Shown here: piece by piece, positions 1 to 7,018 of the stretch
Layout: every line of letters begins with the position of its first letter
Position numbering within the stretch: the first letter of the stretch is position 1
Source of the DNA: Lachnospiraceae bacterium
Lineage (GTDB): Bacteria > Bacillota > Clostridia > Lachnospirales > Lachnospiraceae
NCBI GenBank assembly: GCA_017936785.1
Contig: JAGBEV010000015.1
Span: 1 to 64,000, forward strand
Direction of reading: 5' to 3'
DNA: 64,000 bases
Position numbers and translations under genes: made by a program
Notes under the pieces: generated by a model
What the model saw: only the letters and a program-made list of their open reading frames with translations
Databases searched by the model: none
What the model was told of the DNA's origin: nothing

Positions 1-860
1 ATATAGGGTCAACCATGGCAGTCAGCGATGAAGCTGGAAATGTCATCTATCGTTTTGTTTATGATACCTATGGGGAATTAAGTGATATCCGGACAGATGA
101 CGGTATCAGCTTAAAGACGGCAGAAGCAGTACAGGATGCTGTGAAGGATATAACCCTTGCGGAGTTAGCAGATGCTGCCGGAATTGCATATCTGTATAAT
201 GGGCAGTATGGCGTTACTACTGACAGGAACGGTCTGTATTACATGAGGGCGAGATATTATGACCAGGATATCAAGCGTTTCATCAACCGGGATGTGGTAA
301 GCGGAGATATCACTAATAGTCTCAGCCTGAACAGGTACTGCTATGTACAGGGAAATCCTGTGAGCCTGGCAGACCCGTTTGGATTGTGTCCTGATGGGAA
401 CAGTACCATGCAGGGATTAGCCGGTTCGTTGGCGAATACCACAGAAGAATTGTTAGGTGTTGGAAAACGGATGTTGAATTCAAATACCTATGGACATAGT
501 GTGCTGGCGCGGATAGGAAATTACTGGCACATGGCAAATGTAATCAATGTGGCATGGTATATAGCAGAAAGTGATTATGAAACGATCAGCACCTATGGAC
601 ATGCGGCACTGGATCTGGCAGGAATCGTCTGGGACGGAGCAGATGTGATCAATGCAGTCTGGTATGCGGCAGAAGGCAACTATGAGATGGCGGCGATATG
701 TGCATTGCCGTTTGTGGGATCGCTAGTGGGTGGTTCAGCTGGACTGGCGATGAAAATGATGGGACATGGGCTGACATTTGCCATGGCAACAGAAGGAACC
801 ATAGAAGCCGTGGGAAGAGCGATGGACGCATATGAAAATGGTGGAATGCGCTGGATGTAG
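1..860 (+). pseudogene. RHS core end and pretoxin region, 5' end outside window, 3' end frameshifted
   Basis: The reading frame is open from the first base, so the gene begins upstream of the window. It encodes the end of an RHS repeat-associated core: an HIGS-type motif, GLYYMRARYYD around residue 75, RFINRD, and the DPFGL boundary near residue 120. After DPFGL comes a pretoxin region with two related WY-rich segments (VINVAWYIAE and VINAVWYAAEG) and a glycine-rich hydrophobic stretch. In other RHS proteins this core ends in a variable C-terminal toxin. Here the frame stops at TAG 858-860. Compared with the second copy, 13 bases are missing at about 840-844; without that loss the frame would run into the TNT toxin domain that follows. 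RHS identity is clear. Whether the frameshift is biological or a sequence error cannot be told here. Confidence 0.85.
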
Positions 861-897
861 GGATCAATGCGCTGGGAATGGGACTTGCAGGAAGGGC
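1..897 (+). repeat. Direct repeat, copy A of RHS core/pretoxin
   Basis: This stretch is homologous to 2085-3015. The first ~145 bases are identical, and similarity then declines through the variable pretoxin region but resumes around 580-897. Such same-orientation copies are substrates for recombination that would swap or delete the toxin-immunity segment between them. Confidence 0.9.
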
Positions 898-1369
898 ATT
901 TGGCAACAGCTTGGGAAGTGCGTTAGCTGGCAAGACGGAAACTGGGGTTTTCAGCAATGCGATTTCACGGGTTAAGGAGCGGGTTGCAGCAAATAAGAGT
1001 GGTAGTAAAAAAATAAGAACTGATGAATTAGTTGTAAGAGACAGCAGATTTTTAGATGCAGATGGAAATATTAACTGGGAGAAATGGGCTCCGAATGGTG
1101 GTCGAGTACCAGGAACGATCAAGGAAAATCAAACTATTCCTGTAGGAACTATTATTGATAGATATGGAAGTCAATGGGGAAAATATACATCACCAGTAGG
1201 TGTACCATATGAACAAAGGGCACTGCCTTATATTGAGAATCCAAATGCATATCATAAATATGAAGTATTAAAACCGATTGATAATGTTACAATATCAAAG
1301 ATTGCTCCGGCATTTGATCAAGTAGGGGTGGAATACAGTATGAACTGCCATACAATATTAAAAAATTAA
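878..1369 (+). pseudogene. TNT-family toxin tip (NAD+ glycohydrolase-type), separated from its RHS carrier by a frameshift
   Basis: The first in-frame ATG is at 878, but the frame continues the RHS pretoxin sequence from about 845 (ALDVGIN, GLAGRA), so this is the 3' part of one original gene rather than an independent start; no convincing ribosome binding site precedes 878. Residues ~65-160 resemble the tuberculosis necrotizing toxin domain: DRYG...GKY, then QRALPY, YHKYEV, and a final FDQVGVEY. The Arg, Tyr, Arg, His and Gln that I recall as conserved in TNT domains are all present. TNT enzymes hydrolyse NAD+ in the target cell. The tip is more AT-rich than the core, as is usual for exchangeable RHS tips. 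The next gene is the likely cognate immunity gene. Confidence 0.8.
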
Positions 1370-1401
1370 AAGACCTAGGTTATATAAAGGAGATTAATTA
1401 A

Positions 1402-1623
1402 ATGACTAGAGGAATATTAGAAAAAAAATTAAAAAAAGCTGGGGTTCCAGATTATGTCTATAATCTTACAGAACAGGGAAAAAAAGATGAGCGTTTGTGC
1501 TTAGAAAAAATTAAAGATAAGTGGTCTGTTTACTATTTAGAAAAGGGTATTAAGACAACAAATGAGTTTTTTGATTCGGAAGATGATGCGTGTCAATTTT
1601 TGTATGAACAATTAATGAATTAA
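1402..1623 (+). CDS. Candidate immunity protein for the TNT-type toxin
   Basis: A 73-residue, charged, probably cytosolic protein starting at ATG 1402 behind AAGGAGATTAATTAA. It begins 32 bp after the toxin stop codon. It has no signal peptide or membrane segment; the C-terminal motif FDSEDDACQFLYEQL is acidic. Its position straight after a TNT tip, its small size and its AT-rich composition match immunity genes of polymorphic toxin systems, where a small protein binds and neutralises the adjacent toxin. I do not recognise a named immunity family with certainty. It remains intact although the toxin is frameshifted, which fits continued need for protection against siblings carrying the intact toxin. 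Confidence 0.65.
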   Translation: MTRGILEKKLKKAGVPDYVYNLTEQGKKDERLCLEKIKDKWSVYYLEKGIKTTNEFFDSEDDACQFLYEQLMN

Positions 1624-2002
1624 AGGAATATTTTAACTTTATTATTGTTATTTATTCAGACTTACTTCAACCTAAACTCCATGACCTATGATGAGGACAA
1701 CCGCCTGCTGACCTATAACGGACAGAATGTGGAATACGATGCAGTGGGTAACATGACCAGAGGAACCTTAAAGGTTGGCATGGCAGAATTTACTTATGAC
1801 TGCCGGAACAGGCTTATTCGGGTTGAGGAAGAAGACGGAACGGTCACAGCCTATGAGTATGATGCGGAAAATATCAGGACAGCAGTCATTACGAATGGCA
1901 TCCGTACGGAATACATCACTGACAGGGAAAGCACCTACAGCCGGGTACTGATCAGGACGGAATATGAGAAGAATTTCCTTGGATTCTATACAGAACAGCG
2001 CA

Positions 2003-2006
2003 CCCC
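2003..2006 (+). other. C4 run at the RHS frameshift
   Basis: One C too many here breaks the RHS frame. Homopolymer C runs are common places for slippage, and also for sequencing error. Confidence 0.6.
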
Positions 2007-2084
2007 GGACTGTATATACTTATGGGATCGGTCTGATTAGTGAAAGGAGAGATGATAACCAGGAATTTTATTACCATTATAACC

Positions 2085-3015
2085 ATATAGGGTCAACCAT
2101 GGCAGTCAGCGATGAAGCTGGAAATGTCATCTATCGTTTTGTTTATGATACCTATGGGGAATTAAGTGATATCCGGACAGATGACGGTATCAGCTTAAAG
2201 ACGGCAGAAGCGGTACAGGATGCGGTGAAGGATATAACCCTTGCGGAGTTAGCAGATGCTACCGGGATTGAATACCTTTACAACGGACAATATGGCGTTA
2301 CTACTGACAGGAATGGTCTGTATTATATGAGGGCGAGATATTATGACCAGGATATCAAGCGTTTCATCAACCGTGATGTGGTCAGCGGGGATATCACAAA
2401 CAGTATCAGCCTGAACAGATACCGCTATGTGCAGGGAAATCCGGTGAGTCTGGTAGACCCGTTTGGATTGTGTCCTGATGGAAACAGCACCATGCAGGGG
2501 TTAGCCAACTCGATGATGGGAAGCATGGGTGGAATGTTTAACATTACAGGTCAGTTAAGAGGCTCATATAATCCATCAAGTATTGTTGGACATATGTTAT
2601 TGAGCCGAATAGGAAATTACTGTCATGGAGCGGATATCATCAATGAGGTGTGGTATGCAGCAGAAAGAAACTATGATGCAATAAGTACCTATGGACATGC
2701 AGCACTGGATCTGGCAGGAATTGTCTGGGACGGAGCAGATGTCATCAATGCGTTATGGTATGCAGCAGAAGGCAACTATGATATGGCAGTAGTCAGCGCA
2801 AGCTGTGCACTGCCATTTGTAGGAAATATTGTCGGCGGTTCGGCAGGACTGGCGATGAAAATGATAGGACATGGGCTGACATTTGCTATGGCAACGGAAG
2901 GAACCATAGAAGCCGTGGGAAGAGCGGTGGATGCATATGAAAATGGAACCCTGAGCTGGTGGAATGCTCTGGATGTGGGGATCAATGTGCTGGGAATGGG
3001 ACTTGCTGGAAGGGC
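2085..3015 (+). repeat. Direct repeat, copy B of RHS core/pretoxin
   Basis: Homologous to 1-897 at an offset of 2084 bases at the left end. Copy B keeps bases around 2945-2961 that copy A has lost (13 bp between TGG triplets) and has a different middle of the pretoxin region. Confidence 0.9.
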
Positions 3016-3037
3016 GGCATATTTCAGCGGAAAGTAG

Positions 3038-3490
3038 CTTGCAAGCTGTGTGGTATCAAGTGATGTGGGACAGAAAATTTCTAATAATATTAGAAGTTTT
3101 ATGGCAGACAATAGAGGCTACGTTGATTTGGATGCCTTTAGGAGTGGTAGGAATACTATCAAGCCTAATAGATGTTAACTCCATGCAGAGTTCAACTAAA
3201 AATCAAACTGGTGAGCATACTGTACTTGGAAATGCAGCAGCATTTAAAAATGCTACATTACAAGCCACTGATTTTCCAGAAATACGAATATGGCAAGATG
3301 CGGATGGTAAGTTATGGACACTTGATCATAGAAGGTTAGCAGCATTTTGAATAGCTGAATTGGATAGTGTACCGTTTAGATGGGCGACAGATGAGGAAAT
3401 AGCAAGCCAAATGTGGAAATGATCACAAAAACAAATGGAACTTCTATTAGGTTAAAATTAGGAAATGGAGAAAGTATGATAATACAATAG
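3038..3490 (+). pseudogene. Eroded RHS toxin tip remnant
   Basis: Downstream of the stop at 3037, toxin-like text is scattered over three frames. One piece runs VSSDVGQKISNN to a stop near 3175. A second carries GEHTVLGNAAAF and IWQDADGKLWTLDHRRLAAF up to TGA 3348-3350. The same frame continues sensibly after it (IAELDSVPFRWAT), so that TGA is probably a mutated CGA arginine codon. After TGA at about 3420 the next frame continues with TNGTSIRLKLGNGE to TAG 3488-3490. The WTLDHRRLAAF text is reminiscent of tips seen in RHS proteins, but I cannot assign an activity. Several independent lesions make this a dead toxin. Confidence 0.7.
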
Positions 3491-3502
3491 AGAGGTAAGC
3501 AG

Positions 3503-3757
3503 ATGGATTTTAATAGTATAATAAATGGTGTTAACTCTAAAGAAGACTTTATGAATTTTTTGGTTGAATTACGACGTGATAAGGAACAAAAGAGTGAAGA
3601 GTGGGAAAATAATGAGATAACATCATATCTTGAAGGAATATGTTCTTGGGTCGATGATATGGAGGGATATTTTGATAATATGCATATTGATATGCCAACT
3701 AACATTAATTGGAGGTTCATTGCTACTTTGCTTTATGTGGGAAAAATTTATGAGTAG
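3503..3757 (+). CDS. DUF7660-like protein, probable immunity protein of the displaced toxin
   Basis: An intact 84-residue acidic protein with ATG 3503 behind GAGAGGTAAGCAG, 12 bp after the toxin remnant ends. The layout SKEDFMNFLVELRRD, then EEWENNEITSYLEGICSWVDDMEGYF, then W and a final KIYE, matches my recollection of the small DUF7660 family, which occurs beside polymorphic toxins. No signal peptide or membrane segment is visible. By position it is the partner of the eroded toxin at 3038-3490. It has kept an open frame while the toxin has collected stops, the usual fate of orphan immunity genes that still protect against related strains. Confidence 0.65.
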   Translation: MDFNSIINGVNSKEDFMNFLVELRRDKEQKSEEWENNEITSYLEGICSWVDDMEGYFDNMHIDMPTNINWRFIATLLYVGKIYE

Positions 3758-3835
3758 GATTACATATCAAATTCGGAGATAAAGACTTGAGTTATATATT
3801 TAATTATATCTCCACATAAGGACGCCTACCAATCT

Positions 3836-3873
3836 AAAGTCATTACAGTCTTTATATTAACTGTAATGACTTT
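3836..3873. repeat. Perfect 14-bp inverted repeat (hairpin)
   Basis: Arms AAAGTCATTACAGT (3836-3849) and its exact reverse complement (3860-3873) flank a 10-base loop. It lies between the DUF7660-like gene and the next immunity-like fragment. The right arm ends in TTT, so it may end transcription of the toxin locus, or it may be a scar of a mobile element; neither is proven. Confidence 0.6.
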
Positions 3874-3882
3874 CGCCGAAGG

Positions 3883-4155
3883 CTGTTCATCATTGATTTA
3901 GAACAAGAGATTGGAAATGATCTGATTGCAAAACTTTTTTGTGAAGAATACCAGATGCTGTCAGATGAAAAGATAGATGGAATATGGTACAGTATGACAA
4001 AATTACATAAGGATTCTACAGAATATCATTTAATTTGGCAGGAAGATGTGGGAAATTATATATTCGACCCAAAACAGGATGAAGAATCAATATTGGAATT
4101 AGAAAAAAGGCTTGAAGTCATAGTGGGTAACTTGAATCTTCAACATTCAAGTTGA
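3883..4155 (+). pseudogene. Third immunity-like fragment, start missing
   Basis: The frame reads FIIDLEQEIGND...LFCEEYQMLSDEKIDGIWYSMTKLHKDS...YHLIWQEDVGNYIFDPKQD and ends at TGA 4153-4155. The sensible text begins upstream of the only in-frame ATG (3955), and that ATG has no good ribosome binding site, so the natural 5' end seems lost right after the inverted repeat. It is acidic and soluble, like immunity proteins, and sits at the end of the toxin-immunity string. I do not recognise the family. It may be the last trace of a still older toxin-immunity pair. An internal start giving a 66-residue protein is possible but less likely. Confidence 0.45.
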
Positions 4156-4179
4156 TTTATTCCAAATGAATGTTATAAT
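4152..4179 (+). promoter_or_regulatory. Sigma-A-type promoter upstream of the vanY-like gene
   Basis: TTGATT and TATAAT are separated by 16 bp. Transcription would start near 4186, about 92 bp before the gene, and would run through the hairpin at 4223-4249. Confidence 0.6.
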
Positions 4180-4222
4180 AAAAACGAGCAAAAGCCCACT
4201 GACCCAAAAGCAGTATAAAACC

Positions 4223-4254
4223 TAGAAGAGTTGCAATCTGGCTCTTCTATTTTT
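4223..4254 (+). terminator. Intrinsic terminator in the vanY leader
   Basis: An 8-bp stem TAGAAGAG/CTCTTCTA with an 11-base loop is followed by TTTTTC. It lies downstream of the promoter at 4152-4179 and 24 bp before the ATG, so it could attenuate vanY or end a short RNA of about 65 nt. Confidence 0.7.
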
Positions 4255-4277
4255 CTGTTAAATAACTGAGGAAAAAC

Positions 4278-5195
4278 ATGAAGTCTAATCAACAAAGGAA
4301 AACCGGATCTTTATTTTATAAATACAAGTTCATATGTTTTTTTGCTATGGTATTTCTTTATGCCATAGGCTGCAGCTTTGTCTGGAATGCCTTGTCCGTC
4401 CATGTATTTGCCTTCAATCAGGAAGAAATTGAACTGGCGGAAGAGATGAGCGGTGATTATGTGCTGCTTTCTGAAGATGATTTCTTAGACGGTTATGAAA
4501 ACGGCGAAGGGGAATATGTAAGCGGCAGCGATATGATGTCCGCAGAGGATATTCTGTCCAACAATTCCATTGACGAGCTATATGAAATGGAGGAGGAAGC
4601 AGAGTTGTCCGTAGATGACTGGCGGCTGGTGCTGATCAATAAGTCCCATTCCATTCCGGAAGACTATACATTTACCTTAGGTTCCATTAAAACAGAAAAA
4701 GGAACCATGAAATGCGACGAACGCATCATTCCTGATGTGCTCAAGATGCTGCAGGCGGCAAAGGATGACGGGATCAATCTGCAGATTTCCTCTCCCTATC
4801 GGGATATGGAAAGGCAGGTATATTTATTTGATAAGCATATAAAGGCTTATATGAAACAGGGAATGTCCTATATGGATGCGTATGCTCTTACATCCCAGGC
4901 GGTTACAGTGCCGGGAGCATCGGAGCATCAGATCGGACTGGCACTGGATATTGTCTGCGACAGCTATATTTATCTGAATGAAGGCTTTGGAGATACTGAT
5001 GCGGGAAAGTGGCTGGCAAAGCACAGCTATGAATATGGTTTTATTCTCCGCTATCCCAAGGGAAAGGAATATATAACCGGAATTGAATACGAACCGTGGC
5101 ATTTCCGCTATGTAGGAACGGAAGCGGCAACGATCATTACAAGTGAAGATTTAACGCTGGAGGAATTTGTAGATTCCCTGGAGGATTGGAGATAA
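4278..5195 (+). CDS. D-alanyl-D-alanine carboxypeptidase, VanY family, membrane-anchored
   Basis: A 305-residue protein with a short basic N-terminus, one hydrophobic segment at about residues 17-40 and an acidic linker to about residue 115. The VanY (peptidase M15B) domain follows. Its zinc/catalytic signature is visible: SEHQIGLALDIV supplies His and Asp ligands, and EPWHFRYVG supplies the catalytic Glu and last His. Family members trim the terminal D-Ala from peptidoglycan stem peptides outside the membrane. The gene ends 3 bp before tgt, so the two are probably co-transcribed. The leader contains a promoter and an intrinsic terminator. No vancomycin-resistance genes lie nearby, so a housekeeping wall role is more likely than resistance. 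Confidence 0.9.
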   Translation: MKSNQQRKTGSLFYKYKFICFFAMVFLYAIGCSFVWNALSVHVFAFNQEEIELAEEMSGDYVLLSEDDFLDGYENGEGEYVSGSDMMSAEDILSNNSIDELYEMEEEAELSVDDWRLVLINKSHSIPEDYTFTLGSIKTEKGTMKCDERIIPDVLKMLQAAKDDGINLQISSPYRDMERQVYLFDKHIKAYMKQGMSYMDAYALTSQAVTVPGASEHQIGLALDIVCDSYIYLNEGFGDTDAGKWLAKHSYEYGFILRYPKGKEYITGIEYEPWHFRYVGTEAATIITSEDLTLEEFVDSLEDWR

Positions 5196-5198
5196 GGA

Positions 5199-6338
5199 AT
5201 GTACGAACTGTTAAAAAAAGACGGAAGAGCAAAGAGAGGAAGGTTTCATACAGTACATGGTACGGTGGAGACTCCCGTATTTATGAATGTGGGGACGGTA
5301 GCAGCCATTAAGGGCGCTGTTTCCACAGAGGACCTGGAGCAGATCGGTACGCAGATCGAGTTATCCAATACTTACCATTTACATGTAAGACCGGGAGATG
5401 AGATTGTCAAAAAAATGGGAGGGCTTCATAAGTTTATGAGCTGGGAAAAGCCGATCCTGACAGATTCCGGTGGATTTCAGGTCTTTTCTCTGGCAGGACT
5501 TCGCAGTATCAAAGAGGAAGGCGTGACTTTTCATTCCCATATAGATGGCAGAAAGATTTTTATGGGACCGGAGGAAAGTATGCAGATACAATCCAATCTT
5601 GCCTCTACCATTGCCATGGCATTTGATGAATGTGCTCCTGCACTGGCGGACAGGGATTATGTGACCAAATCCGTGGAGCGGACCACCCGTTGGCTGGAAC
5701 GGTGCAAAAGGGAAATGACCAGACTGAACGGTCTGGAAGACACTATCAATAAAGATCAGATGTTGTTTGGTATCAATCAGGGAGCGATTTTTCCGGATAT
5801 CCGTATTGAACATGCCAAACGGATCGCAGAATTTGATCTGCCCGGCTATGCCATCGGCGGACTGGCAGTAGGAGAAAGTCATGAAGAGATGTATCATATC
5901 CTGGATGAAACGGTTCCCTATCTGCCTGAGAACAAGCCTACTTATCTGATGGGAGTGGGAACTCCAGCCAATATATTGGAAGCAGTGGAACGGGGAGTGG
6001 ATTTCTTTGACTGCGTTTATCCCACCAGAAACGGCAGACATGCCCATTTATATACCCGGTTTGGCAAGATCAACCTGCTCAATGCCAAATATGAGACCGA
6101 TGACAGACCCATAGAGGAGGGCTGCGGGTGTCCTGCGTGCCGCAGGTATTCCAGAGCTTATATCAGGCACTTGCTGAAGGCAAAGGAAATGCTGGGCATG
6201 AGGCTTTGTGTACTGCACAATCTCTATTTTTATAACCATCTGATGGAAGAGATTAGAAATGCTCTGGATGAGGACCGCTTTGGCACATTCAAAAAAGAAA
6301 TGCTGGCATCCATGGAAGCCGGGGAGATAAAAAAATAA
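5199..6338 (+). CDS. tgt: Queuine/preQ1 tRNA-ribosyltransferase
   Basis: A 379-residue protein of normal family length that exchanges guanine-34 for preQ1 in GUN-anticodon tRNAs, the first committed tRNA step of queuosine synthesis. Visible signatures are LTDSGGFQVFSL, FDCVYPTRNGRHA, and the zinc site C309-x-C311-x2-C314 with H340 in VLHN. ATG 5199 lies 3 bp after the preceding stop. In many Firmicutes tgt is followed by yajC, as here. No queuosine-biosynthesis genes (queCDEF) are in the window. Confidence 0.97.
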   Translation: MYELLKKDGRAKRGRFHTVHGTVETPVFMNVGTVAAIKGAVSTEDLEQIGTQIELSNTYHLHVRPGDEIVKKMGGLHKFMSWEKPILTDSGGFQVFSLAGLRSIKEEGVTFHSHIDGRKIFMGPEESMQIQSNLASTIAMAFDECAPALADRDYVTKSVERTTRWLERCKREMTRLNGLEDTINKDQMLFGINQGAIFPDIRIEHAKRIAEFDLPGYAIGGLAVGESHEEMYHILDETVPYLPENKPTYLMGVGTPANILEAVERGVDFFDCVYPTRNGRHAHLYTRFGKINLLNAKYETDDRPIEEGCGCPACRRYSRAYIRHLLKAKEMLGMRLCVLHNLYFYNHLMEEIRNALDEDRFGTFKKEMLASMEAGEIKK

Positions 6339-6367
6339 GTGCTAAAATGTTAAATTTTTAAAAATAC

Positions 6368-6396
6368 TTGAAGAAATTGTACAATTTGTGTATGAT
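6368..6396 (+). promoter_or_regulatory. Promoter of yajC
   Basis: TTGAAG, 17 bp, TATGAT, ending 34 bp before ATG 6431. It gives yajC its own transcript in addition to read-through from tgt. Confidence 0.6.
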
Positions 6397-6430
6397 GTGT
6401 TTTAGTTAATTACAGATTTGGAGGTCCGTT

Positions 6431-6748
6431 ATGGGAATTTTATTAAGTGAAACAACAACTGATGCAGCCGGATATAACCCGATTTTAATGATTGTTGTCT
6501 GGGTGATTGTCATTGCCGCAATGTTCTGGGTCATGGGCGGTTCACAGCGTAAAGAACAGAAAAGATTAAATGCAATGCTTGCAGATTTACAGATTGGTGA
6601 CAATGTTTTGACAACCAGCGGCTTTTACGGAATGGTGATCGATATTTCCGAAGATTCCGTGATCGTTGAATTCGGCAGCAACAAGAACTGCAGAATTCCA
6701 ATGAAGAAAAATGCAATTGCGCAGGTTGAGAAACCCGGTGCGGAATAA
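6431..6748 (+). CDS. yajC: Preprotein translocase subunit YajC
   Basis: A 105-residue protein with one membrane segment (about residues 16-36, ILMIVVWVIVIAAMFWVM), followed by RKEQKRLNAML and the conserved GDNVLTTSGFYGMV turn. YajC associates with SecDF at the inner face of the membrane. RBS GGAGG with start ATG 6431. It lies downstream of tgt, a frequent arrangement, but has its own promoter. Followed by a probable terminator at 6785-6836. Confidence 0.95.
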   Translation: MGILLSETTTDAAGYNPILMIVVWVIVIAAMFWVMGGSQRKEQKRLNAMLADLQIGDNVLTTSGFYGMVIDISEDSVIVEFGSNKNCRIPMKKNAIAQVEKPGAE

Positions 6749-6784
6749 GCCGGTTCTTAATTGAATAAGTTGCATGATTGTAAA

Positions 6785-6836
6785 GAGAGCTTAAGCAAGA
6801 TCGCATGAAATTGTGAGTTGTAAAGCTCTTTTTTTA
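6785..6836 (+). terminator. Probable terminator after yajC
   Basis: AGAGCTT (6786-6792) pairs with AAGCTCT (6823-6829), followed by an uninterrupted run of T. The loop is long (30 bases), so this is a weaker call than others in the window. Confidence 0.45.
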
Positions 6837-6842
6837 TATAAA

Positions 6843-6858
6843 ATAACTGTTATTTATA
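6843..6858. promoter_or_regulatory. Weak candidate LysR operator upstream of leuB
   Basis: ATAAC-N6-TTATA matches the core shared by the stronger sites at 48253-48273 and 53883-53903, but the outer bases differ. Its centre is about 78 bp before the -10 box, roughly two helical turns further than at the other sites. Confidence 0.3.
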
Positions 6859-6905
6859 AAGAGTATTCCTTGAAGTTATACAAAGCGGTTTTAATATGAA
6901 ATGTA

Positions 6906-6934
6906 TTGATATTTACAGCAGTTTCCGATATGAT
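6906..6934 (+). promoter_or_regulatory. Promoter of the leuB-ilvD-ilvB genes
   Basis: TTGATA, 17 bp, TATGAT. The leader of about 75 nt contains a small perfect hairpin (TCCTGA/TCAGGA, 6984-7001) just before the leuB ribosome binding site. I see no T-box. Confidence 0.6.
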
Positions 6935-7018
6935 AAGAAAGATAGAGTGTACAATCTGTTTCGTGTATACAAAATCAATAGAATCCTGACATGGATCAGG
7001 AAAAGCGGAGGATGAAAA

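Larger units (their letters stand above)
1645..3037 (+). pseudogene. Displaced second RHS core and pretoxin, 5'-truncated, one frameshift and a stop
   Basis: The segment begins abruptly inside YD-type repeats (MTYDEDNRLL, VEYDAVGNMTRG) only ~50 bp after the immunity gene, with no start region of its own. Two frames cover it: one ends at TAG 2038-2040, and the other carries YTYGIGLISER, the HIGST core motif and pretoxin to TAG 3035-3037. The frame change falls in a run of four C at 2003-2006; with three C the text would read RTRTVYTYG without a break. The architecture is that of an orphan RHS cassette: a piece of core kept as homology in front of an alternative toxin tip. It is unlikely to be translated as a full protein. 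Confidence 0.85.

Noticed and set aside
866-880. Independent translation start for the TNT tip after the RHS stop
   Set aside because: ATGs at 866 and 878 have no ribosome binding site and the text upstream continues the RHS protein, so a frameshift explains it better.
5379-6047. Long - strand open frame inside tgt
   Set aside because: It is antisense to a complete, well conserved gene, has no ribosome binding site and no family-like text.
6935-7018. T-box or leucine leader peptide upstream of leuB
   Set aside because: No T-box sequence, no run of Leu codons and no terminator in the leader; only a small 6-bp hairpin is present.
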